NCBI GenBank assembly: GCA_949286705.1
Contig: CASEDF010000006.1
Location: forward strand, 62,001-126,000
DNA: 64,000 nt
Reading direction: 5' to 3'
From: an uncultured bacterium
Lineage (GTDB): Bacteria > Cyanobacteriota > Vampirovibrionia > Gastranaerophilales > Gastranaerophilaceae
Below the pieces are notes generated by a model. The model was not told the DNA's origin and ran no database searches. It saw nothing but the letters and a program-made list of their open reading frames with translations. Made by a program: the position numbers and the translations under genes. Shown here piece by piece: positions 27,314 through 34,173 of the stretch. Each line of letters opens with the position of its first letter. Position 1 is the first letter of the stretch.

Positions 27314-28681
27314 TTATTGTGCTGACACACATGCGGCAATCGCATCAATAAGCCTTTTTACAGGCACAATTTCGATTTTATCATATTTAATTTTATTTGA
27401 ATAAGGAATTATTGCTTTTTTAAATCCTGATGATACAGCCTCATTCAAGCGTTTTTCAATATTCTGCACAGGGTGGATTTCGCCGGACAAACCGATTTCG
27501 CCGATAATAACCGTCTGGCTGTCAACAACAACATCCCTTGCGCATGTTGCAACCGCAAGCGCAATCCCTAAATCCGCACTCGGTTCATCTACCTCAATCC
27601 CGCCCATTACATTAACATAAACATCCTGCTTGGAAAGGTTAAGTCCGACACGTTTTTCAAGTACCGCAAGAATTTGCAATAATCTGCTTGTGTCAACACC
27701 ATTTGTAACCCTTCGCGGCGTAGGATAAGGCGTAGTCCCGACAAGCGCCTGAATTTCCACCAGAAGCGGCCGCGTACCTTCATTTGTAACAACAATTGCA
27801 GTTCCCGGGATTGAACCTTTGGATCGCTCATTTAAAAACAATTCATTAGGATTTGTAACGCCTGTCAAACCTTTCGGACCCATTTCAAAAATTCCGACCT
27901 CGGACGTTGTACCGAAACGGTTTTTCATGGAACGCAGAATTCTATATGATTTGTATTTGTCACCTTCAAAATAAATAACCGTGTCGACCATGTGTTCAAG
28001 AACCTTCGGTCCTGCAATTGACCCGTCTTTTGTAACATGCCCGATTACAATTACCGTAATATTTTTATTCTTTGCAATTTGCATTAAAATATTGCAGCAC
28101 TCGCGAATTTGAGAAACACTTCCCGCGGAACTTGTAATTGTTCCTGAATAAATCGCCTGAATACTGTCAATTACAACAACATCAGGATTTATATTATCAA
28201 TTTCAGCACGGATACTTTCCATATTAATCTGCGGATAAATATACAAGGTATTTGAATTTATCTCGAGTCTTTCAGCTCTTAATTTAATCTGGCTTGCGCT
28301 TTCTTCAGCCGAAACATACAAAACTTTTTTACTGTTTTTGCACAATTCACCGCTTGTCTGCAAAAGTATGGTGGATTTACCTATTCCAGGATCTCCTGCA
28401 ATAAGGATAAGAGAACCCTGAACAAGTCCGCCGCCCAAAATTCTGTCAAATTCCGGAATATTTGTGCTTACACGAACCTCATCACCAACGTGAATATCCG
28501 ATAACAAAGCCGGCTTTGTATCATTCAAAAAGCCCTGCGGAGTCACCGCCTGAGGTTTAAAAGAAGTTTGAACTTCCTCCGTAAAACTTCCCCACGAGCC
28601 GCATTCGGGACATTTACCGAGATATCCTGCCGTTTCATACCCGCAATTTTGACATATCCATTTTGATTTTACTTTTGCCAT
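27314..28681 (-). CDS. radA: DNA repair protein RadA/Sms
   Basis: A 455-residue RecA-like helicase that helps branch migration in recombination. The N-terminal zinc finger is complete ('CQNCGYETAGYLGKCPECGS'), Walker A is 'GDPGIGKST', the RadA-specific 'KNRFGTTSEVGIF' motif is present, and the C-terminal Lon-like domain has 'GLSGEIHPVQNIEKRLNEA'. Length is normal. The cysteine-rich protein at 28707 lies upstream. Confidence 0.95.
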   Translation of the reverse strand: MAKVKSKWICQNCGYETAGYLGKCPECGSWGSFTEEVQTSFKPQAVTPQGFLNDTKPALLSDIHVGDEVRVSTNIPEFDRILGGGLVQGSLILIAGDPGIGKSTILLQTSGELCKNSKKVLYVSAEESASQIKLRAERLEINSNTLYIYPQINMESIRAEIDNINPDVVVIDSIQAIYSGTITSSAGSVSQIRECCNILMQIAKNKNITVIVIGHVTKDGSIAGPKVLEHMVDTVIYFEGDKYKSYRILRSMKNRFGTTSEVGIFEMGPKGLTGVTNPNELFLNERSKGSIPGTAIVVTNEGTRPLLVEIQALVGTTPYPTPRRVTNGVDTSRLLQILAVLEKRVGLNLSKQDVYVNVMGGIEVDEPSADLGIALAVATCARDVVVDSQTVIIGEIGLSGEIHPVQNIEKRLNEAVSSGFKKAIIPYSNKIKYDKIEIVPVKRLIDAIAACVSAQ

Positions 28682-28706
28682 TTGTTATTCATTGTAACAT
28701 AAAATA

Positions 28707-29228
28707 TTAATAATTTATATATGGACTTATATAAGGATTTACTCTAACATTTTGAAAACGAAAAGGAACGAACGGAGCAGTAGTTCTTTGCGTATAATTT
28801 GTGTTTACATCTACTGTTCCATAGATACTGTGATTTACATTAATTATTTGAGGTTGTGATAATTGTCTTATCTCTTGCTCTCTTCGCTGACGAATTAAAA
28901 ATTCTTCATATGGACCATCACAATTTGCATCATAAGCTGGTATATATCCAATATTGTTGTAGCCTCGAGCATTATCATAGTATCTTTTAGCCTCGCAATA
29001 TTTTACAAGATATTCTTCCTTCGTTTCACAACGCGGATCATACGCCGGTGCACCTATTCTACCCCATTTGTAATATACATTTTTTCTGCCGTTACAGTAA
29101 CATTGCAATTTAATATTTTCCGGTTGAAATTCAATACATTTTTTATGACAAGGTTTTTTAACACAATTGACGGCATAAGATGGCAATGTAATAGCGAATA
29201 AAACAATAACAAGCAAAATTTTTTTCAT
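28707..29228 (-). CDS. Exported cysteine-rich protein (173 aa)
   Basis: A 173-residue protein with a Sec signal peptide (MKKILLVIVLFAITLPSYA, then V). The mature part has Cys in 'NCVKKPCHKKCIEF', 'LQCYCNG', 'RCETKEE', 'KYCEAK' and 'NCDGPYEE', likely disulfide-bonded outside the cytoplasm. There is a repeated theme 'PAYDPRCETKEEYL' / 'PAYDANCDGPYEEFL', a small internal duplication. The C-terminus is Asn/Pro/Tyr-rich. No family recognised. A ribosome site (GGGGGAAA) precedes the ATG. Confidence 0.7.
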   Translation of the reverse strand: MKKILLVIVLFAITLPSYAVNCVKKPCHKKCIEFQPENIKLQCYCNGRKNVYYKWGRIGAPAYDPRCETKEEYLVKYCEAKRYYDNARGYNNIGYIPAYDANCDGPYEEFLIRQRREQEIRQLSQPQIINVNHSIYGTVDVNTNYTQRTTAPFVPFRFQNVRVNPYISPYINY

Positions 29229-29313
29229 AATTTCCCCCTTACATAAGGTGATAAAATTTAGAAATATATTATACCATACATTATGTAATAAAAATATTAT
29301 ATTAAGAAAACTC

Positions 29314-30351
29314 TTATTTTTTCTTATTCAAAGCAGCTGCGTCGGCAACTCTGAGCGCAAAATACGGTTTATCTTTTTCTATCAAAAACATTACAAATGT
29401 ATCGTCAAAGAAGAAATCCGCAGGTTCTCTCATAATCGGCACAGGCATAGACATTTTCATAATCAAAGCTGCTTCGCTTTTGAGTTTTACACCTTTATTA
29501 TCCATTTTAAAATCAATACTTTGCAAAGCCTGATCAATGGTTAAATCCGTATCTTTAATTGTTTTTCCCTGAATTTCCGGATACTGATTCAGACTTTTGA
29601 AACTGATAAAAGGTACTTTCAAACGATCTTTTTTACCGAATTCACGGCTGTCAGTGTATTCATCTGATTTCTTCATCATATCGTCATACAAAGCGGAAAG
29701 CGACTTGTTGTCATCAGTTCTGTAAAGAAGAACTCTGTCGTTTTGTTTGGTACGTAATTCAACGGCAAAATCATCCGGATTATTATAGAAAAGCACGCTG
29801 ACATTTTCTCTTAAGGCTTTTTTGCTATCCTGATTAATCCCGAAATACTGAACTTTTTCTTTATTCAATTTACCGAACCTTTCTTTTTTAAGCTCGTCAA
29901 AAGCATTCAAAAATTCAAAATCCTTTTTCAGCATTGCATAGACGAGGTAATTTCTGCCGGACCAATCCATACTCTGCAAAAGATCACTTGTTTCATTGAA
30001 TTTTTCCATTAATGCCGTGTCAATCTGTTCTTTTAAATTCATATTGGCAACGCCGTGAGCGGTGTAATAAGAATTGTCAGACAACATTTCTTTTGTAAAT
30101 TCCTGTTTATTAAGCTCATCTGCAAGATTTGACGGACCATCCGTAAATTCAATCGGAGCTTTTACGACATTATCCATCAAATCATTCCAAACAAGCTGAA
30201 AAGTTCCGACCCAGACTTTGTTTTGATCCTGAGTTTCAGTGGAAAACATCGGCATAACAACAAGTTCCGTTTCAGGCGCTTTTTTAAAAAACGCAAAAGC
30301 GGACGTCGCAAACATCATCATTGCTGCCAGTGTTAAAACAATTTTCTTCAT
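29314..30351 (-). CDS. Exported protein, weak serpin-like resemblance (345 aa)
   Basis: A 345-residue protein with a clear signal peptide (MKKIVLTLAAMMMFATSAFA). The mature part contains 'VWVGTFQLVWNDLMDNVV', 'YLVYAMLKKDFEFLNAF' and near the end 'SEAALIMKMSMPVP' then 'DDTFVMFLIEKDKPYFALRV'. The latter order (small-residue hinge, then a hydrophobic end strand) recalls serpin C-termini, but the classical serpin motifs are not clear. I would annotate it only as an exported protein. It lies just after two small genes with a BlaI-type regulator, probably one operon. Confidence 0.6.
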   Translation of the reverse strand: MKKIVLTLAAMMMFATSAFAFFKKAPETELVVMPMFSTETQDQNKVWVGTFQLVWNDLMDNVVKAPIEFTDGPSNLADELNKQEFTKEMLSDNSYYTAHGVANMNLKEQIDTALMEKFNETSDLLQSMDWSGRNYLVYAMLKKDFEFLNAFDELKKERFGKLNKEKVQYFGINQDSKKALRENVSVLFYNNPDDFAVELRTKQNDRVLLYRTDDNKSLSALYDDMMKKSDEYTDSREFGKKDRLKVPFISFKSLNQYPEIQGKTIKDTDLTIDQALQSIDFKMDNKGVKLKSEAALIMKMSMPVPIMREPADFFFDDTFVMFLIEKDKPYFALRVADAAALNKKK

Positions 30352-30366
30352 AAATGTCCCTTTCTT

Positions 30367-30729
30367 TTAAATATTCAAAAATCTGAAAAAACTTTCTAAA
30401 AATCCTTTTGTATCTTTTGAATGCGGAATATTTGCCGATTTATAGTATTTTTCATAACTTTTTATAATATTTTCCGGCAAGTCCTCGCCTTTTTCCATAA
30501 TATACGACAAAAATTCAATATAGTCATCCTGCTCTTCACGGTATAAATCATCGCGATGTCTTAAATCTTCATCTGCCTCATAATGCACAAGCGCATGGTA
30601 TGACGCCATAATACTTTTGTCCTCAGTCTCATCAGGGAATGCCAACAGTGCGTCCCTAACATGCATTTCACCCAGCCTGACTTTTCTGAGCAATTCGCCG
30701 ACTTTTTTTCTGCTCTCTATATTAGACAT
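30367..30729 (-). CDS. Hypothetical protein between BlaI-type regulator and exported protein (120 aa)
   Basis: A 120-residue, highly charged helical protein ('LRKVRLGEMHVRDALLAFPD', 'DEDLRHRDDLYREEQDDYIE'). It starts 4 nt after the BlaI-type gene stop and is followed 15 nt later by the exported protein gene, so the three probably share a transcript. No domain recognised; the acidic, helical make-up could suit a protein partner. Confidence 0.65.
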   Translation of the reverse strand: MSNIESRKKVGELLRKVRLGEMHVRDALLAFPDETEDKSIMASYHALVHYEADEDLRHRDDLYREEQDDYIEFLSYIMEKGEDLPENIIKSYEKYYKSANIPHSKDTKGFLESFFRFLNI

Positions 30730-30733
30730 AAAA

Positions 30734-31078
30734 TTAACTTACTAAAAACTCGCTGCACTCACGTTCAATAAAATGACACAATTCCGTATAGCTTCCGTTA
30801 AAAAATTGATTAGCAAGGACCTTTACGGATTCCATAGCCATTTCGCGTCTGTCCATTGCGGCTTTGTAAAAGAATTTTTTACCCACTTTATATCTTACAA
30901 GAATACTTTTTACGGTTAATCTGTCCATAACGGTTTTAATTGTTGTGTATGCTCTTTCAATACCCGATTTTGACAAATCATCCACAATATCCTGTATTGA
31001 AATATCCATATCTTCATTTTGTTCCGTAAGATTCCAGAAGGAATTCAAAATATCAATTTCAAGTTTTCCGCAAACCAT
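30734..31078 (-). CDS. BlaI/MecI/CopY family transcriptional regulator
   Basis: A 114-residue winged-helix repressor: 'LEIDILNSFWNL', 'IQDIVDDLSKSGIERAYTTI' and 'TVMDRLTVKSILVRYKVGKK' match the BlaI family recognition helix and wing. BlaI-type proteins repress beta-lactamase or copper genes until a sensor protease cleaves or metal binds. No BlaR1-like sensor is adjacent; the genes downstream are a small helical protein and exported proteins, so a different signal is likely. First gene of a possible minus-strand operon (31078 to 29314). Confidence 0.85.
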   Translation of the reverse strand: MVCGKLEIDILNSFWNLTEQNEDMDISIQDIVDDLSKSGIERAYTTIKTVMDRLTVKSILVRYKVGKKFFYKAAMDRREMAMESVKVLANQFFNGSYTELCHFIERECSEFLVS

Positions 31079-31166
31079 AAGATTTTCCTTAAAAACAATA
31101 CTAAACTACTAACAGTGTAACATAAAAAATCATCATTTCAATTCCGCGCTATAAAAATCTTTACAA

Positions 31167-32315
31167 TCAGTCTATATCAAACAAATCCACATCTTTTTTA
31201 TAATTTTTCTTAAATCTGCGGCGCTCATTTTTCTTTTGTTCTTTTTTAGACATTTTTCTATAAGCATTATCTACGGAAATCTTTGTAATAGCCTTGCCGG
31301 AGCGTCTGTCAAAGAATGTCAGCCAGAATTTTCTGTGAATATTATCAACCGCAAATGACACTTCGCCTGCAATACGTTCACCGGGATTAATCGTTTTATA
31401 CATCATTTTTGTATCGCCGAAAACCGACGGACGGAACGTGGAATTATAATCATTCACAAGCGCCATATCAAAACCCGAAAGCGTTTTATCAGACATATTG
31501 GAAATCGTAATTGCAAGCGTTATTGTATTCATTTCACCGAACGGATCTTCTTCGTGTTTGACATTTGTTATCAAAATATCAAGTCCGGGATACAAAAGTT
31601 CTTCCTGCTTTAAAGCCTCTTTTTTATACACAGGAAGCGGAATTTTTGTATTAATTTTCACTTTAATCTCGTCACCCGGGGCTATTAAAACATCTTTGCC
31701 TTTACGTATTAATGCCATACCAAGCCCGACAGCACTGCCGATTGCGGCACCGCCTGCAAGAGTATACCCCTGAGATAAAATTGCAGCCTCAAGCCCCAGC
31801 CAATTAAGCGCCAGAAAACCGCCTACAACCCCGCCTGCCGCGGTATATCCCAGATCCTGTGCAACAATTTTAGATGTTTCGACAATAGGATGAAGTTTTG
31901 TCGTCATCTTGCCGTCAATCGGAATTTCCCGTCCGTCAGGGGTTACAAGATAATCAAAAGAAAGCTCAATCCATGCTTGTTTTCCCATTTTACCGGCACC
32001 GCCGGTTTCCGAAATCTTACCGTGTGCAACAGTGCCTTTCGGGATAATTATCCCGTCATCACCGTAGACATCGGATGTAACCTGTGCGAAAAATTCATCG
32101 CCCTCAATTGAATACGAGCTGTCCAAAACTTGAGAAACCGTCATATTAATAACATCTTTTCTGTCCAGATGTTCAATCTCACCTGTGAACAGCTCCTCCT
32201 GCATTTGCTTGTATTCATCATTTTCCTCAATATACCCGTGCAGCGGTTCTGCCGCAAGGACAACTGAATTCATGAAAAATATTAATGATATAAACAATAC
32301 AAAAATCTTTTTCAT
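31167..32315 (-). CDS. Exported protein with glycine-rich membrane segment (382 aa)
   Basis: A 382-residue protein with signal peptide (KKIFVLFISLIFFMNSVVLA). Residues ~55-140 contain 'DGIIIPKGTVAHGKISETGG', which resembles the beta-barrel strand of TrbI/VirB10-type proteins, but the rest of that family is not evident. A Gly/Ala-rich hydrophobic stretch (about 155-205) follows, then a beta-rich domain and a basic C-terminus ('KKEQKKNERRRFKKNYKKD'). Role unknown; envelope location likely. Confidence 0.6.
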   Translation of the reverse strand: MKKIFVLFISLIFFMNSVVLAAEPLHGYIEENDEYKQMQEELFTGEIEHLDRKDVINMTVSQVLDSSYSIEGDEFFAQVTSDVYGDDGIIIPKGTVAHGKISETGGAGKMGKQAWIELSFDYLVTPDGREIPIDGKMTTKLHPIVETSKIVAQDLGYTAAGGVVGGFLALNWLGLEAAILSQGYTLAGGAAIGSAVGLGMALIRKGKDVLIAPGDEIKVKINTKIPLPVYKKEALKQEELLYPGLDILITNVKHEEDPFGEMNTITLAITISNMSDKTLSGFDMALVNDYNSTFRPSVFGDTKMMYKTINPGERIAGEVSFAVDNIHRKFWLTFFDRRSGKAITKISVDNAYRKMSKKEQKKNERRRFKKNYKKDVDLFDID

Positions 32316-32346
32316 AAAAACATTATATTACGATTTTTTTGAAATA

Positions 32347-33255
32347 TCAAAGTTGATTACGTTCAAGTTTCGTAATCATAGTACTTGTTTGCAGCCCGCC
32401 TTCTTCAACAGCCATACAGCCGCCGCCGTGATACTTAAACTTGTTACCGTCCGAACGTATAAGAAAAGAAAATAAATCGTGTCCCCATTTATTTGGACCT
32501 TTCTGACCGTTTATATCAACCGCGAGTAAGGAAGGATATTCAGAATAAAAAATAATAATTGTTCCGTCAGAAAGTACATATACAGTTCTGTCATTTAAGA
32601 TAGCATTTTTCTTAAAATTTTTACATCCTCTGGACGCATAATCACCATAATCCTCATACCCGTCAGGAACTTCAGCATCAGGATTGTTTGCATTTAAAAC
32701 AGTATCCATCCCTTCATATTCAGGTATACAGCCTCTTTCAAATGCTTTGCCATCACAAATTTTGCTAACTTTAAATAACGTCCAAAATTTATCTGACAAC
32801 TCAGCACAACCGGAAAACACCGGAAAGGAATTATCCACGGAATAATAGCAATTCGGGAAGTAACCTAATTGACTTTGGGCATTCAATAATGCCTCATTAA
32901 GCATGGCATAAGTTTTTTTAAACTGATTGTTTAAAACTTTTTGCTTGTAATTACTAATCAAAGTCGGAATAGTCATGGCAGCTACTATACCGATTATGGC
33001 GAGAGTTATCAAAACCTCTGCCAAAGTGAAGGCGGCTTTCTTGGAAGATACTAAGTTACTAAGGCAGTAAGGCACTAAGAGTTTTTTAGAGTGAGTGGAG
33101 TGAGTAAGGTGAGGTTTGTGGTTACCGCGAGCTTCGCTCACTAATTTGTCATCCTGAACTTTGCAAAGCGAACCAACGGGGAACGAGTTGTGTGAGCCTG
33201 CGTCCGTCGGCGAAGCCGTTAGGTGTTTCAGGATCTCTGATTTATAATTCATCAT
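32347..33255 (-). CDS. Prepilin-type protein with repeat-derived N-terminus, poly-G locus 3
   Basis: 302 residues from ATG 33255. The class III signal 'KKAAFTLAEVLITLAIIGIV' starts only at residue ~73. The first 72 residues are encoded by a REP-like element (33147-33237) and an inverted octamer repeat (33048-33079, read as 'LVPYCLSNLVS'). The globular part has 'SLLAVDINGQKGPNKWGHD', as in other pilin-like proteins here. A consensus promoter sits 6 nt before ATG 33255, so a leaderless transcript could begin there. The frame also stays open upstream to the poly-G tract: with ten Gs the leader ATG at 33449 would give a 367-residue fusion. A GTG nearer the signal is a possible alternative start. 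Confidence 0.75.
   Translation of the reverse strand: MMNYKSEILKHLTASPTDAGSHNSFPVGSLCKVQDDKLVSEARGNHKPHLTHSTHSKKLLVPYCLSNLVSSKKAAFTLAEVLITLAIIGIVAAMTIPTLISNYKQKVLNNQFKKTYAMLNEALLNAQSQLGYFPNCYYSVDNSFPVFSGCAELSDKFWTLFKVSKICDGKAFERGCIPEYEGMDTVLNANNPDAEVPDGYEDYGDYASRGCKNFKKNAILNDRTVYVLSDGTIIIFYSEYPSLLAVDINGQKGPNKWGHDLFSFLIRSDGNKFKYHGGGCMAVEEGGLQTSTMITKLERNQL
33048..33079 (-). repeat. Octamer tandem repeat inside a pilin gene (4 units)
   Basis: Minus-strand units CTTAGTGC, CTTACTGC, CTTAGTAA, CTTAGTAT, read in frame just before the prepilin signal. Confidence 0.75.
33147..33237 (-). repeat. 91-bp composite REP element, copy in the pilin coding region
   Basis: REP arms (TGTCATCCTGAAC ... TTTCAGGATCTC) separated by ~62 nt of non-REP sequence with internal inverted segments. 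The copy at 63458-63548 is almost identical, so the longer unit moved or was copied as a whole. Confidence 0.8.
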
Positions 33256-33261
33256 ATTTGA

Positions 33262-33290
33262 ATTATAATTTATTCCGGAGGTTGTGTCAA
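33262..33290 (-). promoter_or_regulatory. Consensus promoter inside the open frame upstream of the pilin
   Basis: Minus strand: TTGACA, 17 bp, TATAAT, then 6 nt to ATG 33255. A near-perfect sigma-70 promoter with a predicted leaderless start. Confidence 0.7.
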
Positions 33291-33337
33291 TTCTTTTTAT
33301 AACTTGTAGGTCGGGTTTACTAATCCGACTGTTACTT

Positions 33338-33369
33338 CTTAGTGCCTTAGTGCCATAGTATCTTAGTAA
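33338..33369 (+). repeat. Octamer tandem repeat (4 units)
   Basis: CTTAGTGC, CTTAGTGC, CATAGTAT, CTTAGTAA, identical in order to 4688-4719. On the minus strand it lies in the leader-to-pilin frame and reads 'RYYGTKALRSN'. Confidence 0.75.
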
Positions 33370-33410
33370 CCTTACTAAACCAATACCGCCAAAACCCTTG
33401 CCCTGTCCAC

Positions 33411-33449
33411 TTAGGAGAGTCGCCCCCCCCCGTTGTGAAAACTAGTCAT
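33411..33449 (-). CDS. Short poly-G leader ORF, locus 3
   Basis: A 12-codon ORF (MTSFHNGGGRLS, then TAA) with AAAGGAG upstream and promoter TTGCAA-16-TATAAT at 33473-33500. G9 is 33423-33431. The sequence following the tract is shared with locus 1. With one more G the frame runs without a stop through 'GATLLSGQGKGFGGIG' and 'RYYGTKALRSN' into the pilin at 33255. The short ORF may be a real leader peptide or the OFF state of a switch. Confidence 0.5.
   Translation of the reverse strand: MTSFHNGGGRLS
33423..33431 (-). repeat. Poly-G tract (G9), locus 3
   Basis: Nine Gs in the coding sense, in the short leader ORF. Same length and same downstream context as locus 1. Confidence 0.9.
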
Positions 33450-33472
33450 ATCAATCACGCTCCTTTGTATTT

Positions 33473-33500
33473 ATTATATCAAAATTTTTTGGATTTGCAA
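33473..33500 (-). promoter_or_regulatory. Promoter of poly-G leader, locus 3
   Basis: Minus strand: -35 TTGCAA (33495-33500), 16-bp spacer, -10 TATAAT (33473-33478). It is placed back to back with the divergent promoter at 33506. Confidence 0.6.
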
Positions 33501-33505
33501 ATGTG

Positions 33506-33535
33506 TTGACTTATTTAAACATGACATATTATAAT
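33506..33535 (+). promoter_or_regulatory. Promoter of the 33543 operon (leaderless)
   Basis: -35 TTGACT, 18-bp spacer, -10 TATAAT (33530-33535), 7 nt before ATG 33543 with no ribosome site; predicted leaderless mRNA. Confidence 0.65.
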
Positions 33536-33542
33536 AAATTTT

Positions 33543-33833
33543 ATGAAGAAACGTTGGTATGACTTAGATGTTACGGTCAGCAAAGCAGTCAGCATGCTGG
33601 AAAAGGCAGAGGAAACAATTCAGGTTCGCTGTGCCGAATATATTATTGATCAATTAAAAGACATCGACTTTGATATTCCGATGTCGCTGGAGGATCAATA
33701 CAACTATATTCTCAGACGCTGGTATGACAAAAATATCAAGGTATCTCACGCAATGGAATATCTTAAAAACTGCCCCGTCGAAATCAGGAAGCAGCTGGCG
33801 CTTGATATTATCGAATACTTAAAACAGGTTTAA
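33543..33833 (+). CDS. Small protein made of two tandem repeats (96 aa)
   Basis: A 96-residue protein consisting of two ~40-residue repeats: 'RWYDLDVTVSKAVSMLEKA' and 'RWYDKNIKVSHAMEYLKNC', each followed by a helical segment ending '(I/L)xII(D/E)xLK'. An internal gene duplication is clear. No family recognised; helical, soluble. First gene of an operon with a second small gene, the radical SAM protein and RNase E/G, starting on a predicted leaderless transcript. Confidence 0.7.
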   Translation: MKKRWYDLDVTVSKAVSMLEKAEETIQVRCAEYIIDQLKDIDFDIPMSLEDQYNYILRRWYDKNIKVSHAMEYLKNCPVEIRKQLALDIIEYLKQV

Positions 33834-33834
33834 A

Positions 33835-34173
33835 ATGGCTGATGACATCAACAAAAAAATAATAAATCTTTTTTCCAAGCATAGTAAATCAATTCCGACT
33901 GATGAAAAAATCAAATACTATGCCGGATTTAATTATGTAAAAATCAATAAGGACACCAACGGAAACAAATTCAACCCCGAACATTTAAAAAAATACGCCG
34001 AAAAATGCCACTACATTGTACGTGTAATGAGAGAATTTGACGGGGAAACATATCTGTATAACTACGATGTGCCGAATAACGACTTGTTCAAATTTATGAA
34101 ATCCTTTGAGGAGAACACACTTGACGGCACCATCATAGAAATAGAAAAATACATTCCGGAAGATTTAGCTTAA
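33835..34173 (+). CDS. Hypothetical protein (112 aa)
   Basis: A 112-residue soluble protein ('KKIINLFSKHSKSIPTDEKI', 'KKYAEKCHYIVRVMREFDG'). It starts one base after the previous stop and its own stop directly abuts the ATG of the radical SAM gene, so translation is coupled. No family recognised. Confidence 0.65.
   Translation: MADDINKKIINLFSKHSKSIPTDEKIKYYAGFNYVKINKDTNGNKFNPEHLKKYAEKCHYIVRVMREFDGETYLYNYDVPNNDLFKFMKSFEENTLDGTIIEIEKYIPEDLA

Noticed and set aside
29314-30351. Firm serpin annotation
   Set aside because: Only the C-terminal order resembles serpins; key motifs are not evident.
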